A stretch of DNA of 14,600 bases from Candidatus Sulfopaludibacter sp. SbA3 (GTDB lineage: Bacteria; Acidobacteriota; Terriglobia; Bryobacterales; Bryobacteraceae). Under the pieces are notes generated by a model. It saw only the letters and a program-made list of their open reading frames with translations. It was not told the DNA's origin and made no database searches. The stretch covers positions 1 through 14,600 of the forward strand of contig CAMDKT010000066.1 of the NCBI GenBank assembly GCA_945900935.1. Direction: 5' to 3'. Positions 6,801-13,549 of this stretch are shown here, one piece after another; position 1 is the stretch's first letter, and the number at the start of each line of letters is the position of its first letter. The translations under genes were made by a program, and so were the position numbers.

Positions 6801-9800
6801 GTGTCCCTTTCTGAAATCTGCGTACGCCGTCCAGTCTTCGCGTTCATGCTGATTATGTTTCTGGTCACGCTGGGAGTTTTCAGCTTCCTTGACCTCGGCG
6901 TGGATCTCTTCCCGAAGACGGACCCAGCAACGGTTTACGTCCGCGTGCGGCTGCCGGGCGCGAGTCCGGAAGAGGTTGTTTCGCAGATCATCCTCCCGCT
7001 GGAGGAAACGGTCGCCTCCGTTAGCGGCATCGACGAAATTCGGGCCATGGTGAGCGAAGGCGGCGGGTTCCTGATGGTCACATTTGTATTGGAGCGCGAC
7101 ATCAGCAGCGCGGTTGAAGATGTTCGGGAAAAGGTTTCCGCGGCGATGCGCAAATTGCCGCCCAATGTGTTGCCGCCTACGGTAGCCAAGATGGATCCGG
7201 ACAATGACCCGATTGTGACGTTGGCCGTACACGGGCAGCGCCCGGTGCGCGAGTTGACCGAAATCGCGGATAAACAGGTTCGGCGGGCTCTGGAGACGAT
7301 TGACGGCGTGGGCACGATGGACGTTATCGGCGGCCAACTGCGACAGATTAATGTCTTCCTCGACATTGACAAAATGAACGCATACAACCTGAGCGCGCAG
7401 GAAGTGGAGCGCTCATTGCGGACTGAAAACGTGGAGACTCCGGGAGGGCGAATTGTCCGCGGCGCGGCCGAGATGGGTGTGCGGACGATGGGACGGCTGG
7501 ATCATGTGAGTGAGTTCGGCGCGATTATCGTCAAGAATGTTGCCGGCGCTCCCATTCGTGTTCGTGACGTCGGCCACACGGAGGACTCCTTCGCCGAGCG
7601 GCGCAGCTTCGCCAGTTACCAGGGCCAGCCGGCGGTGATACTAGAAGTCCGGCGCCAAGTCGGCACGAATACGGTGAAGGTAGTGGATGGGGTATTCGAA
7701 CGCCTCGCGGAAGTGAACAAATTTCTCCCGCCGGGAACGAAAGTCTCGGTAGTGAAGGAGCAGGCGACCTATATTCGAAAGTCGGTGGAGGCGCTGGAGG
7801 AGCATCTGATTCTGGGCAGTTTCCTGGCTGGTTTCATCGTGTTTCTTTTTATCCGCGACTGGCGCACGGTTCTCATCAGCTTCGTGGCCATTCCGACGTC
7901 GATACTGGCGACGTTCACGGTGTTGCGGCTGCTCGATTACACACTGAACTCGATGACGCTGCTGGGGCTAACGCTGGCGGTCGGCATCGTGATTGACGAC
8001 GCGATTATCGTCATCGAAAACATATACAGGCATCTCGACGAATACGACGTAACGCCGGTCCAGGCGGCGATTGAGGCGACGCAGGAAATATCGCTTGCGG
8101 TCATAGCCACGACCCTATCGCTGGTTATCATCTTCGTGCCCATCGCCTTCATCACCGGCTTCGCCCGCAAGTATTTGAACCAGTTCGGCTGGACGATGTC
8201 GATCGCGATTCTGATTTCGATGCTCGTTGCCTTTACGCTGACGCCAGCGCTGAGTTCGCGGCTGTTGAAGCGAAAAAGTAAGACCAACAATCCTGGACAC
8301 GAGCACCACTTCTCCGTCTTCGACAAGCCATATACGAAGATCCTGACGTGGTCGCTCGATCATCGATGGGTTCTGTTGGGCGTTTGCGCCGTGGTGTTTT
8401 ATTCGACGTTCCCCCTGTACAAGATGATCGGGCGTGACTGGATGCCGCAGGAAGATCAGAGCGAGCTCAGTGTGATGATCGATATGCCGGAAGGCTCGTC
8501 GCTCACCGCCACCGAGCGCACGGCGAAGGCTCTGGCCGCCAATTATGCAAAGATCCCGGGCGTGATCGCCGTGGTTCCCGCATCCCATACCAGGGGAAGC
8601 GAGAGCGTCACCAACGGCAATATCACGATATTGCTCGACCCGCCGGAGAAGCGGGCGCCGATACTGGAAATGGGCAACAAGGTGCGGGCCGCGTCGCTGG
8701 AATACGCCTTCGCCCGCCCTCGTGTCAGCTTTCCCAACATTCTCGGCGGCCGGGAGACGTTTTCCCCCATCCGCGCGATGCTCCTTGGACCGGATATTCG
8801 CAGTCTGGTGCAGTTAGGCAAGGAGATCAACCAGGCGTTGCTGAAGGAGCCCTCGCTAACCGACGTCAAGGTAAATCTGAATTTGAATAATCCCGAACTC
8901 CAGGTGAAGATTGACCGGCAATTGGCGTCCGACCTGGGTGTCCGCGTTGCCGATATTGCCGGGGCTGTCCGCCTGTTGATGTCGGGCGAAGATCAGATTT
9001 CGACGTTCAAGGAAGGCTCGGAGCAGTATCCGGTGATGATGCGGCTGTTGAATGAGCAGCGCGACAATCCGGAGGTTCTTGGGCGGCTGTTGGTGCCGAG
9101 CGCGACGCGCGGGCTGATTCGTCTCGACTCGATCGCGAAGTTGGAGCACGGGCTGGGACCGAGCCGGATTGACCGTTTCGCGCGGCAGTTTGGCGTGAGC
9201 ATTTACGGCAATGTCGCCAACACATCTTCGTTGAACGAGGCGGCCGTGGGGGCGGTGCGGGCGATCAACACGGTCGAACTCCCGCCGGGCTACTCGGTGC
9301 GTTTTTCGGGCCAAGTGAAGATATTGGAAGAGACCACGAACAGCATGTTGCTGGCGATTGGTCTGGCAAGCATTTTCATGTACATGGTGTTGGCGGCGCA
9401 GTTTGAGAGTTTGGTGCACCCTTTTATTATTTTGACGACACTGCCGTTGTCAATTCCCTTCGCGCTTCTCTCGCTGATGGTTACAGGCCGGACGCTAAAC
9501 CTGTTCAGCGCGCTGGGCGTGCTGCTGCTGGGCATCGTGAAGAAGAACGGGATTTTGCAGATCGACTATATGAACCATCTGCGGGACCGGGGGACGCCGC
9601 TTCGTGAGGCGATTATCGAGGCCAACCGCGTGCGGCTGCGGCCGATCCTGATGACGACGTTGTCGATTATTGCCGGGCTGCTTCCGACGGCATTCGGGAC
9701 GGGCGCGGGCGCGTCCCAGCGTTCCGCGATCGCGGTTACGATTATCGGCGGGCAGACGCTGTGCCTGCTGTTGACGCTTCTGCTGGTACCGATTGGGTAC

Positions 9801-9896
9801 GATATGGCGGAGAAGTTGCGGGCGGGGCTGGCCAATCGTAAGGCGACTCCCAAGTCCATTGACCGGCCGGCGGCTTCACCGGCGGCTGGGGATTGA
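6801..9896 (+). CDS. RND-superfamily efflux permease (AcrB/HAE1 type)
   Basis: This 1031-residue inner-membrane pump component uses proton motive force to drive export. It opens with ICVRRPVFAFMLIMFLVTLG (first membrane helix, from residue 6) and PGASPEEVVSQIILPLEETV of the porter domain. The proton-relay pair Asp399-Asp400 sits in GIVIDDAIIVIENIYRH, and a Lys-Asn pair at 915-916 in IVKKNGIL lies in the matching second-half helix. The protein shows the usual duplicated design of helix, large periplasmic loop and helix bundle. The GTG start follows a good GAGGAG. Partner genes for a periplasmic adaptor and an outer-membrane channel are not in the window on either side, so it may use partners encoded elsewhere. 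The sequence resembles multidrug-type HAE1 pumps more than metal pumps, but the substrate cannot be read. Confidence 0.95.
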   Translation: MSLSEICVRRPVFAFMLIMFLVTLGVFSFLDLGVDLFPKTDPATVYVRVRLPGASPEEVVSQIILPLEETVASVSGIDEIRAMVSEGGGFLMVTFVLERDISSAVEDVREKVSAAMRKLPPNVLPPTVAKMDPDNDPIVTLAVHGQRPVRELTEIADKQVRRALETIDGVGTMDVIGGQLRQINVFLDIDKMNAYNLSAQEVERSLRTENVETPGGRIVRGAAEMGVRTMGRLDHVSEFGAIIVKNVAGAPIRVRDVGHTEDSFAERRSFASYQGQPAVILEVRRQVGTNTVKVVDGVFERLAEVNKFLPPGTKVSVVKEQATYIRKSVEALEEHLILGSFLAGFIVFLFIRDWRTVLISFVAIPTSILATFTVLRLLDYTLNSMTLLGLTLAVGIVIDDAIIVIENIYRHLDEYDVTPVQAAIEATQEISLAVIATTLSLVIIFVPIAFITGFARKYLNQFGWTMSIAILISMLVAFTLTPALSSRLLKRKSKTNNPGHEHHFSVFDKPYTKILTWSLDHRWVLLGVCAVVFYSTFPLYKMIGRDWMPQEDQSELSVMIDMPEGSSLTATERTAKALAANYAKIPGVIAVVPASHTRGSESVTNGNITILLDPPEKRAPILEMGNKVRAASLEYAFARPRVSFPNILGGRETFSPIRAMLLGPDIRSLVQLGKEINQALLKEPSLTDVKVNLNLNNPELQVKIDRQLASDLGVRVADIAGAVRLLMSGEDQISTFKEGSEQYPVMMRLLNEQRDNPEVLGRLLVPSATRGLIRLDSIAKLEHGLGPSRIDRFARQFGVSIYGNVANTSSLNEAAVGAVRAINTVELPPGYSVRFSGQVKILEETTNSMLLAIGLASIFMYMVLAAQFESLVHPFIILTTLPLSIPFALLSLMVTGRTLNLFSALGVLLLGIVKKNGILQIDYMNHLRDRGTPLREAIIEANRVRLRPILMTTLSIIAGLLPTAFGTGAGASQRSAIAVTIIGGQTLCLLLTLLLVPIGYDMAEKLRAGLANRKATPKSIDRPAASPAAGD

Positions 9897-10371
9897 CGGG
9901 GGCGCTCCGCCGCCTCCGACGTCGCTGATGCGGGATGGTGGGACCATTTCTCCACAAGGCAACGTCCCAGCCTACGACGAACTCAGCACCGGCCCCGCTC
10001 AGGAATCCTCCGGTAGCCAGTTCAATCGCGCCCTCGCTCAGAGCGAGTCCAATGTCACTCCATCCGCCCGCCGTCTGAGCGAATTGGGAACCTCGTAGGC
10101 CGTCAACGGCGGTGTCTGCCCACCATTCCGTTGCCGCCTTACGCTTCCTCCATTCGGCACCATCAAACGGCGACACTTATCCCTCGACCGTTTTCCCAGT
10201 CGCCATGCCACCGGAGTTCATTCCCCTCCACGAGCTCCCTCAGACCGCGGAAACCCCCGTCCAGAGCCACCTTTGACGCTTTGTGTAAGTGAATTGTCAA
10301 AGTTTTGTAAAGCCTCCATTTATTGGCATCCGAAGCCTCCCGCTCCCGCGTCTTATTGGTAGGAGCCAGTT
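9897..10371. other. 475-bp spacer with no convincing gene
   Basis: The region between the RND stop and the BON gene has open stretches on both strands. None shows a recognisable domain, a good ribosome site or a clean start. A plus-strand reading across 9930-10098 (ISPQGNVPAYDELSTGP) and a later one in another frame (up to a TGA at 10275-10277) could be pieces of a decayed gene. A minus-strand reading from a GTG at 10176 runs into the RND gene and looks like a shadow. The last 100 bp turn AT-rich and carry the likely promoter of the next gene. Confidence 0.4.
10271..10302. promoter_or_regulatory. inverted repeat and possible promoter of the BON gene
   Basis: CTTTGAC at 10271-10277 and GTCAAAG at 10296-10302 are exact inverted half-sites with 18 bp between them, about 70-100 bp before the BON start. 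They lie in a local AT-rich patch. TTGTCA at 10294-10299 could be a -35 element, but the matching -10 (TTTATT at 10319-10324) is poor and the spacing of 19 is long. An operator for a dimeric regulator is possible; a chance repeat cannot be excluded. Confidence 0.3.
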
Positions 10372-10902
10372 ATGAAACACACAATGCAACAGATCCTGTT
10401 CGTGGCCGGAGCGATCCTCCTGCCCATCCAGGCCGCTGTTCCCACGACGCCGTCAACCGAGGAGCGGATCGCTAAATCCATCCGCAAAGAACTCCTGACG
10501 ATGCCGTTTCTCACCATCTTTGACAACCTTTCCTACCGGATCGACGGCGACACCGTTCATCTCTACGGTCAGGTCATCCGGCCGACCCTTAAATCGGACG
10601 CCGCCAACCGCGTCGCCAGATTAGAAGGTATCGCCCGCGTCGACAATCAAATCGAAATCCTGCCGCTGTCGCCGTTTGACGACCGGCTCCGCTTGGCTGT
10701 TGCGCGGGCGGTTTACGGACAGTCCGCCCTCAACCGCTACGCCCTCGGCGCCAATCCGTCGATCCGGATTATCGTCAAGAACGGGAATGTCACCCTTGAA
10801 GGCGTCGTGAACGACACCGGAGCCCGAAACATCGCCAATATCCAGGCCAACGGCGTTTTCGGAGTGTTCTCGGTCACAAACAACCTGAGGGTTGAGAAGT
10901 AA
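10372..10902 (+). CDS. secreted protein with two BON domains
   Basis: The 176-residue product starts with a cleavable signal peptide (MKHTMQQ, hydrophobic ILFVAGAILLPIQAA, likely cut near residue 22). Two BON domains follow, at roughly residues 30-100 and 105-175. Each shows the family pattern: a predicted helix rich in Arg/Lys, then a strand pair around a conserved Gly and a closing strand. Domain 1 reads TVHLYGQVIRPTLKSDAANRV and NQIEILP; domain 2 reads NVTLEGVVNDTGARNIAN and NNLRVEK. BON proteins such as OsmY are periplasmic and bind membranes or envelope components. AGGAG lies 6 nt before the ATG, a strong start. It is a single-gene unit with its own terminator. The exact role is unknown. 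Confidence 0.9.
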   Translation: MKHTMQQILFVAGAILLPIQAAVPTTPSTEERIAKSIRKELLTMPFLTIFDNLSYRIDGDTVHLYGQVIRPTLKSDAANRVARLEGIARVDNQIEILPLSPFDDRLRLAVARAVYGQSALNRYALGANPSIRIIVKNGNVTLEGVVNDTGARNIANIQANGVFGVFSVTNNLRVEK

Positions 10903-10918
10903 AGTTTGCGAATCTACC

Positions 10919-10954
10919 AGCTCCGGCCATTTTGGCCGGAGCTTTTTTTATTTT
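10919..10954 (+). terminator. intrinsic terminator after the BON gene
   Basis: A perfect 10-bp GC-rich stem (AGCTCCGGCC at 10919-10928 with GGCCGGAGCT at 10934-10943) closes a 5-nt ATTTT loop. It is followed by seven Ts, then ATTTT. It begins 16 nt after the BON stop codon, the classical rho-independent layout. Confidence 0.95.
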
Positions 10955-10971
10955 CGCTCGTAATATGGGCT

Positions 10972-11260
10972 ATGCACACTCGCCGCGCGCTCGTACTGCT
11001 TGCTCGCGCCGCTCCGGTGGCCGCGCAACCGGCGCTGTTGAACGCCGCCTGGGATTGGGGCGGCGGCGATTTCGAAACCGCGCTGGCCGGGGCGGCCCAC
11101 AGGGGAACCGGGAAATCGCCGAATCCCTGATAGCCCAAGGCCCCAGGGCCGATAGCTTCGCGGTCGCTGGGACCGCACAAGATTCCTTTGCTGGTTCACG
11201 CGCAAAAAAGGCGGCGAGCGGGCTGCGGCGGTGGTAACTTATTTACAGTCACTTGGTTGA
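10972..11260 (+). pseudogene. decayed ankyrin-repeat-type secreted protein
   Basis: Three consecutive pieces in different frames join into one recognisable protein. The first starts at ATG 10972 with a signal-like MHTRRALVLLARAAPVAAQ, then LLNAAWDWGGGDFETALAGAAH. The frame shifts by one base near 11101 and continues GNREIAESLIAQG-RADSFAVA (11103 to about 11165). A third frame from 11167 reads LGPHKIPLLVHA. After an extra base at the A-run 11203-11209 it goes on KGGERAAAVVTYLQSLG and stops at 11258-11260. This order resembles small acidobacterial ankyrin-type proteins as I know them (AAWDWGGGDFETAL, then a GPHGIPLLAHA-like stretch). The middle ankyrin unit seems deleted. Two frameshifts and an internal loss make it non-functional. 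The family name is from memory, not a search. Confidence 0.6.
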
Positions 11261-11291
11261 CAATGCCGGATGGCAACGCGGGGTGCATACA

Positions 11292-12059
11292 ATGTCGAGA
11301 GAGACTCGCAGCTTAGAATTTTCGCTCACCATTGAGGCCACGCCGGAAGAACTTTGGCTAGCGATTACGGAGGCCAAGGGCATCACGCGATGGTTTGCGC
11401 CGGAGGCGCGAGTCACGCCCGGATTGGGCGGAACCGTTCTTTTGTCCTGGGGACCGGGGATGGAGGGGGAAGCTCCGATCACCGCATGGGAGTCGGCGCG
11501 CCGTTTTGCATGGACAGAACGCGCGGATACAGATGCTCCCCGTGTCGTCGAATTCACGATCGAGGCAGCCGACGGAGGTTGCACCGTATTACGGCTGGTT
11601 CATTCCGGGTTCGGAATCGACTCCGCGTCCGATTCGGAATACGACTCGACTTCAGGCGGGTGGCAATCGTTCCTGCAGTTATTGCGTCTCGATCTGGAGG
11701 CGTACCGCGGATTGCGAGGACGGCACGTGTTCCGGATGAAGATGGGCGCAGGGGAGCGGCAATCGGTTGAGGAATCCATCTTGCGGGCGATGGCGTTTCA
11801 ACGGGATGGAGATTCATACTCGGCGCAATTGGCCGATGATAGGCCAATCCAGGGAAAGGTATTGTTTGAGCGGGCGCCGGGCTACCTGATGCTAACCCTG
11901 GAAGGCCCGATTCGCGGAGCGCTGGCGCTCTTCGCGGAAAACTGCGGCGGGGATACGTCGTTGACGACTTCGTGGTATCTAAAAGGGGACGCGGCGGGGC
12001 GTGCGGAAGAGATCGTCGTTGCGTGGGATGGAGTTCTCGCGCGCGCGGCGGCAATGTAA
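11292..12059 (+). CDS. SRPBCC/AHSA1-family protein
   Basis: This 255-residue cytosolic protein has the START/Bet v1-like fold of the AHSA1 (Aha1-like) group. The N-terminal half shows the typical order: LEFSLTIEATPEELWLAITEAKGITRWFAPEARV (about 8-41), a GGTVLLSWGPG turn, and a C-terminal long helix GGWQSFLQLLRLDLEAYRG near 122-140. About 115 residues follow that look like a second, weaker domain of the same sort (GKVLFERAPGYLMLTLEGP). Such proteins bind hydrophobic ligands or act as stress-related accessory factors, but no specific role can be given here. I chose the ATG at 11292 because the fold starts right after it; an upstream TTG reading would overlap the pseudogene. The ribosome site (GGGGTG) is weak. 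The gene is not obviously in an operon. Confidence 0.82.
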   Translation: MSRETRSLEFSLTIEATPEELWLAITEAKGITRWFAPEARVTPGLGGTVLLSWGPGMEGEAPITAWESARRFAWTERADTDAPRVVEFTIEAADGGCTVLRLVHSGFGIDSASDSEYDSTSGGWQSFLQLLRLDLEAYRGLRGRHVFRMKMGAGERQSVEESILRAMAFQRDGDSYSAQLADDRPIQGKVLFERAPGYLMLTLEGPIRGALALFAENCGGDTSLTTSWYLKGDAAGRAEEIVVAWDGVLARAAAM

Positions 12060-12111
12060 GCTGCGTTTGGTCCAACTTACGTTTCCTAATCGGACTAAAT
12101 AAAACGGGTCC

Positions 12112-12316
12112 TCCGGGAAATCTGTGGGTAACGTTAGGCAGAATCGCCGATGGACCCGGCTTGCGAAAGGATACTTAAAGGTTGTCATCGCCATATAAAG
12201 CAGGCCTTTGGCGTCGCCGGTGGCTGAGAGAAATGCACTGGGGACTCGATCTGGCAAGGGTTTGGTGATGGTCCGGGAGCGCGTCCACGGCCAGAGTTAC
12301 CCACAGATTCCCCGGA
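12112..12316. repeat. 205-bp element bounded by 21-nt inverted repeats
   Basis: The left arm at 12112-12132 and the right arm at 12296-12316 are reverse complements at 20 of 21 positions (shared core AATCTGTGGGTAAC). A further partial match extends about 6 nt outward. They enclose 163 bp with no convincing gene. The layout suits a miniature inverted-repeat transposable element or a long-range stem in an RNA. I see no clear target-site duplication. The right arm ends 8 bp before the stop of the zinc-ribbon gene. Confidence 0.55.
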
Positions 12317-12324
12317 CGAGCCAA

Positions 12325-12477
12325 CTATTCTAACATCCCAGTCTTCCCTTTCCGAGCCTTCTTACTCTTTGCATACTGCATCCGATGCGCCCCGCATTTC
12401 GGACACCGAAACTTCCTCATCCCATGCGCAATATGCGCAAGCTGTTGCATCGAACTCTTACATCTGCGGCAAGTCAT
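12325..12477 (-). CDS. small zinc-ribbon protein
   Basis: A 50-residue reading frame on the minus strand starts MTCRRCKSSMQQLAHIAHG, continues with KFRCPKCGAHRM (residues 22-33) and ends in a very basic tail, YAKSKKARKGKTGMLE. The four cysteines form two CxxC knuckles (Cys3/Cys6 and Cys25/Cys28) about 18 residues apart, the pattern of a zinc ribbon. The basic tail suggests nucleic-acid binding. The start is ATG at 12477 with no good ribosome site. The gene is divergent from the KdgK-like gene, 31 bp away. It could be a free-standing small protein or a fragment of a larger zinc-binding protein. The cysteine spacing is unlikely by chance, but expression is unproven. Confidence 0.6.
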   Translation of the reverse strand: MTCRRCKSSMQQLAHIAHGMRKFRCPKCGAHRMQYAKSKKARKGKTGMLE

Positions 12478-12494
12478 CGTTCAAGTGTTCGCGA

Positions 12495-12500
12495 TAGAAT
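12495..12500 (+). promoter_or_regulatory. possible -10 of a leaderless kdgK-like transcript
   Basis: TAGAAT is a five-of-six match to the -10 consensus and ends 8 nt before the ATG at 12509. With usual spacing the transcript would begin at or next to the start codon. No Shine-Dalgarno sequence is present before that ATG, which fits a leaderless mRNA. A matching -35 is not evident. Confidence 0.3.
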
Positions 12501-12508
12501 AACAGCTT

Positions 12509-13543
12509 ATGTCAAAGCTCGTCGTCACCTTTGGTGAAATCATGCTCCGCCTCGCCCCGCCAGGCTTCGAGCGCTTCCTCCAATCCCCCCAATTCCTCGC
12601 CACCTTCGGCGGCGGCGAGGCCAACGTCGCGGTCGCCGTCGCCGGCTTCGGCCTTCCCGCCCGCTACGTCACCGTGCTCCCCGATAATAACCCCGTCGCC
12701 GATTCCTTCATCGGCGAGATGCGCCGCTTCGGTGTCGACGCCAATCAAATCGTCCGCGGCAAAGGCCGCTTCGGTATCTACTACGTCGAACCCGGCGCCA
12801 ATCAGCGCCCCTCCAAAGTGCTTTACGATCGCGAACATTCCGCCATCTGCCTTGCCCGCCCCGGCGCCATCGAGTGGTCCAAAGCCCTCGCCGGCGGCAC
12901 TTGGTTCCACATCACGGGTATCACCCCGGCCATCAGCCAAGGCGCCGCCGAACTCGCCTTCGAGTCCGTCAAAGAAGCCCGCGCCCACGGCCTCAAAGTC
13001 TCCTGCGATCTCAACTTCCGTAAAAACCTCTGGAAATGGGGCAAAGACGCTAAAGAGATCATGTCCGAGTTATTCAAGTTCGTCGACGTGGGAATCGCTA
13101 ACGAAGAAGACTGCCAAATGACCCTCGGAATCAAATCTGAAGCCGACGTCCACTCCGGCGCCCTTGACCGCGATGCCTACCGCAAACTGACTGACAAGGT
13201 TCTCGAAACCTACCCCAACCTCGAATCCATCGCCGTCACCCTCCGCGAATCGCACTCCGCCTCCCACAACGGCTGGGCAGCCTGCATGAACACCCGAAAA
13301 GAATTCCTGCTTTCAAAGCATTACGACATCACGAACATCGTCGACCGCGTCGGCGGCGGTGACTGCTTCGCCGGCGGTCTCATCTACGGCCTCAACGCCC
13401 TCGAAACCCCGCAGGAAGCCCTCGAATTCGCCGTCGCGGCGAGCTGCCTCAAACACTCCATCCCCGGCGACTTCAACCGCTTTTCCGCCAGCGAAGTGCA
13501 AGCCCTCATCAAAGGCGGCGGTTCCGGTCGCGTGCAAAGGTAA
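12509..13543 (+). CDS. kdgK: PfkB-family sugar kinase, KdgK-like
   Basis: This 344-residue ribokinase-type kinase most likely phosphorylates 2-keto-3-deoxygluconate in sugar-acid breakdown. The N-terminal PfkB features are LVVTFGEIMLRLAPPG (4-19) and TFGGGEANVAVAVAGFG (32-48). The C-terminal signature is VDRVGGGDCFAGGLIYG, with Asp285 as the catalytic base. The GEIMLRL start and the CDLNFRKNLWKW stretch (about 167-178) are typical of KdgK-like members rather than ribokinase or fructokinase. The region 205-250 is somewhat longer than in E. coli KdgK. The start is the ATG at 12509, without a Shine-Dalgarno. A secreted hydrolase follows after 6 nt, so both are probably co-transcribed. Codon use shifts to strongly C-ending codons (GCC, CTC, ATC) compared with cstA. 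The exact substrate is inferred. Confidence 0.85.
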   Translation: MSKLVVTFGEIMLRLAPPGFERFLQSPQFLATFGGGEANVAVAVAGFGLPARYVTVLPDNNPVADSFIGEMRRFGVDANQIVRGKGRFGIYYVEPGANQRPSKVLYDREHSAICLARPGAIEWSKALAGGTWFHITGITPAISQGAAELAFESVKEARAHGLKVSCDLNFRKNLWKWGKDAKEIMSELFKFVDVGIANEEDCQMTLGIKSEADVHSGALDRDAYRKLTDKVLETYPNLESIAVTLRESHSASHNGWAACMNTRKEFLLSKHYDITNIVDRVGGGDCFAGGLIYGLNALETPQEALEFAVAASCLKHSIPGDFNRFSASEVQALIKGGGSGRVQR

Positions 13544-13549
13544 CCCGTT

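Noticed and set aside
9742..10176. Minus-strand 144-codon frame across the RND 3' end
   Set aside because: It overlaps the RND coding end by about 150 bp, has no ribosome site, and its C-terminal part is a mirror of the RND gene.
11979..12257. Minus-strand 92-codon frame opposite the AHSA1-type gene and through the repeat
   Set aside because: It crosses the left inverted-repeat arm and the end of a well-supported gene, with no motif or start signal.
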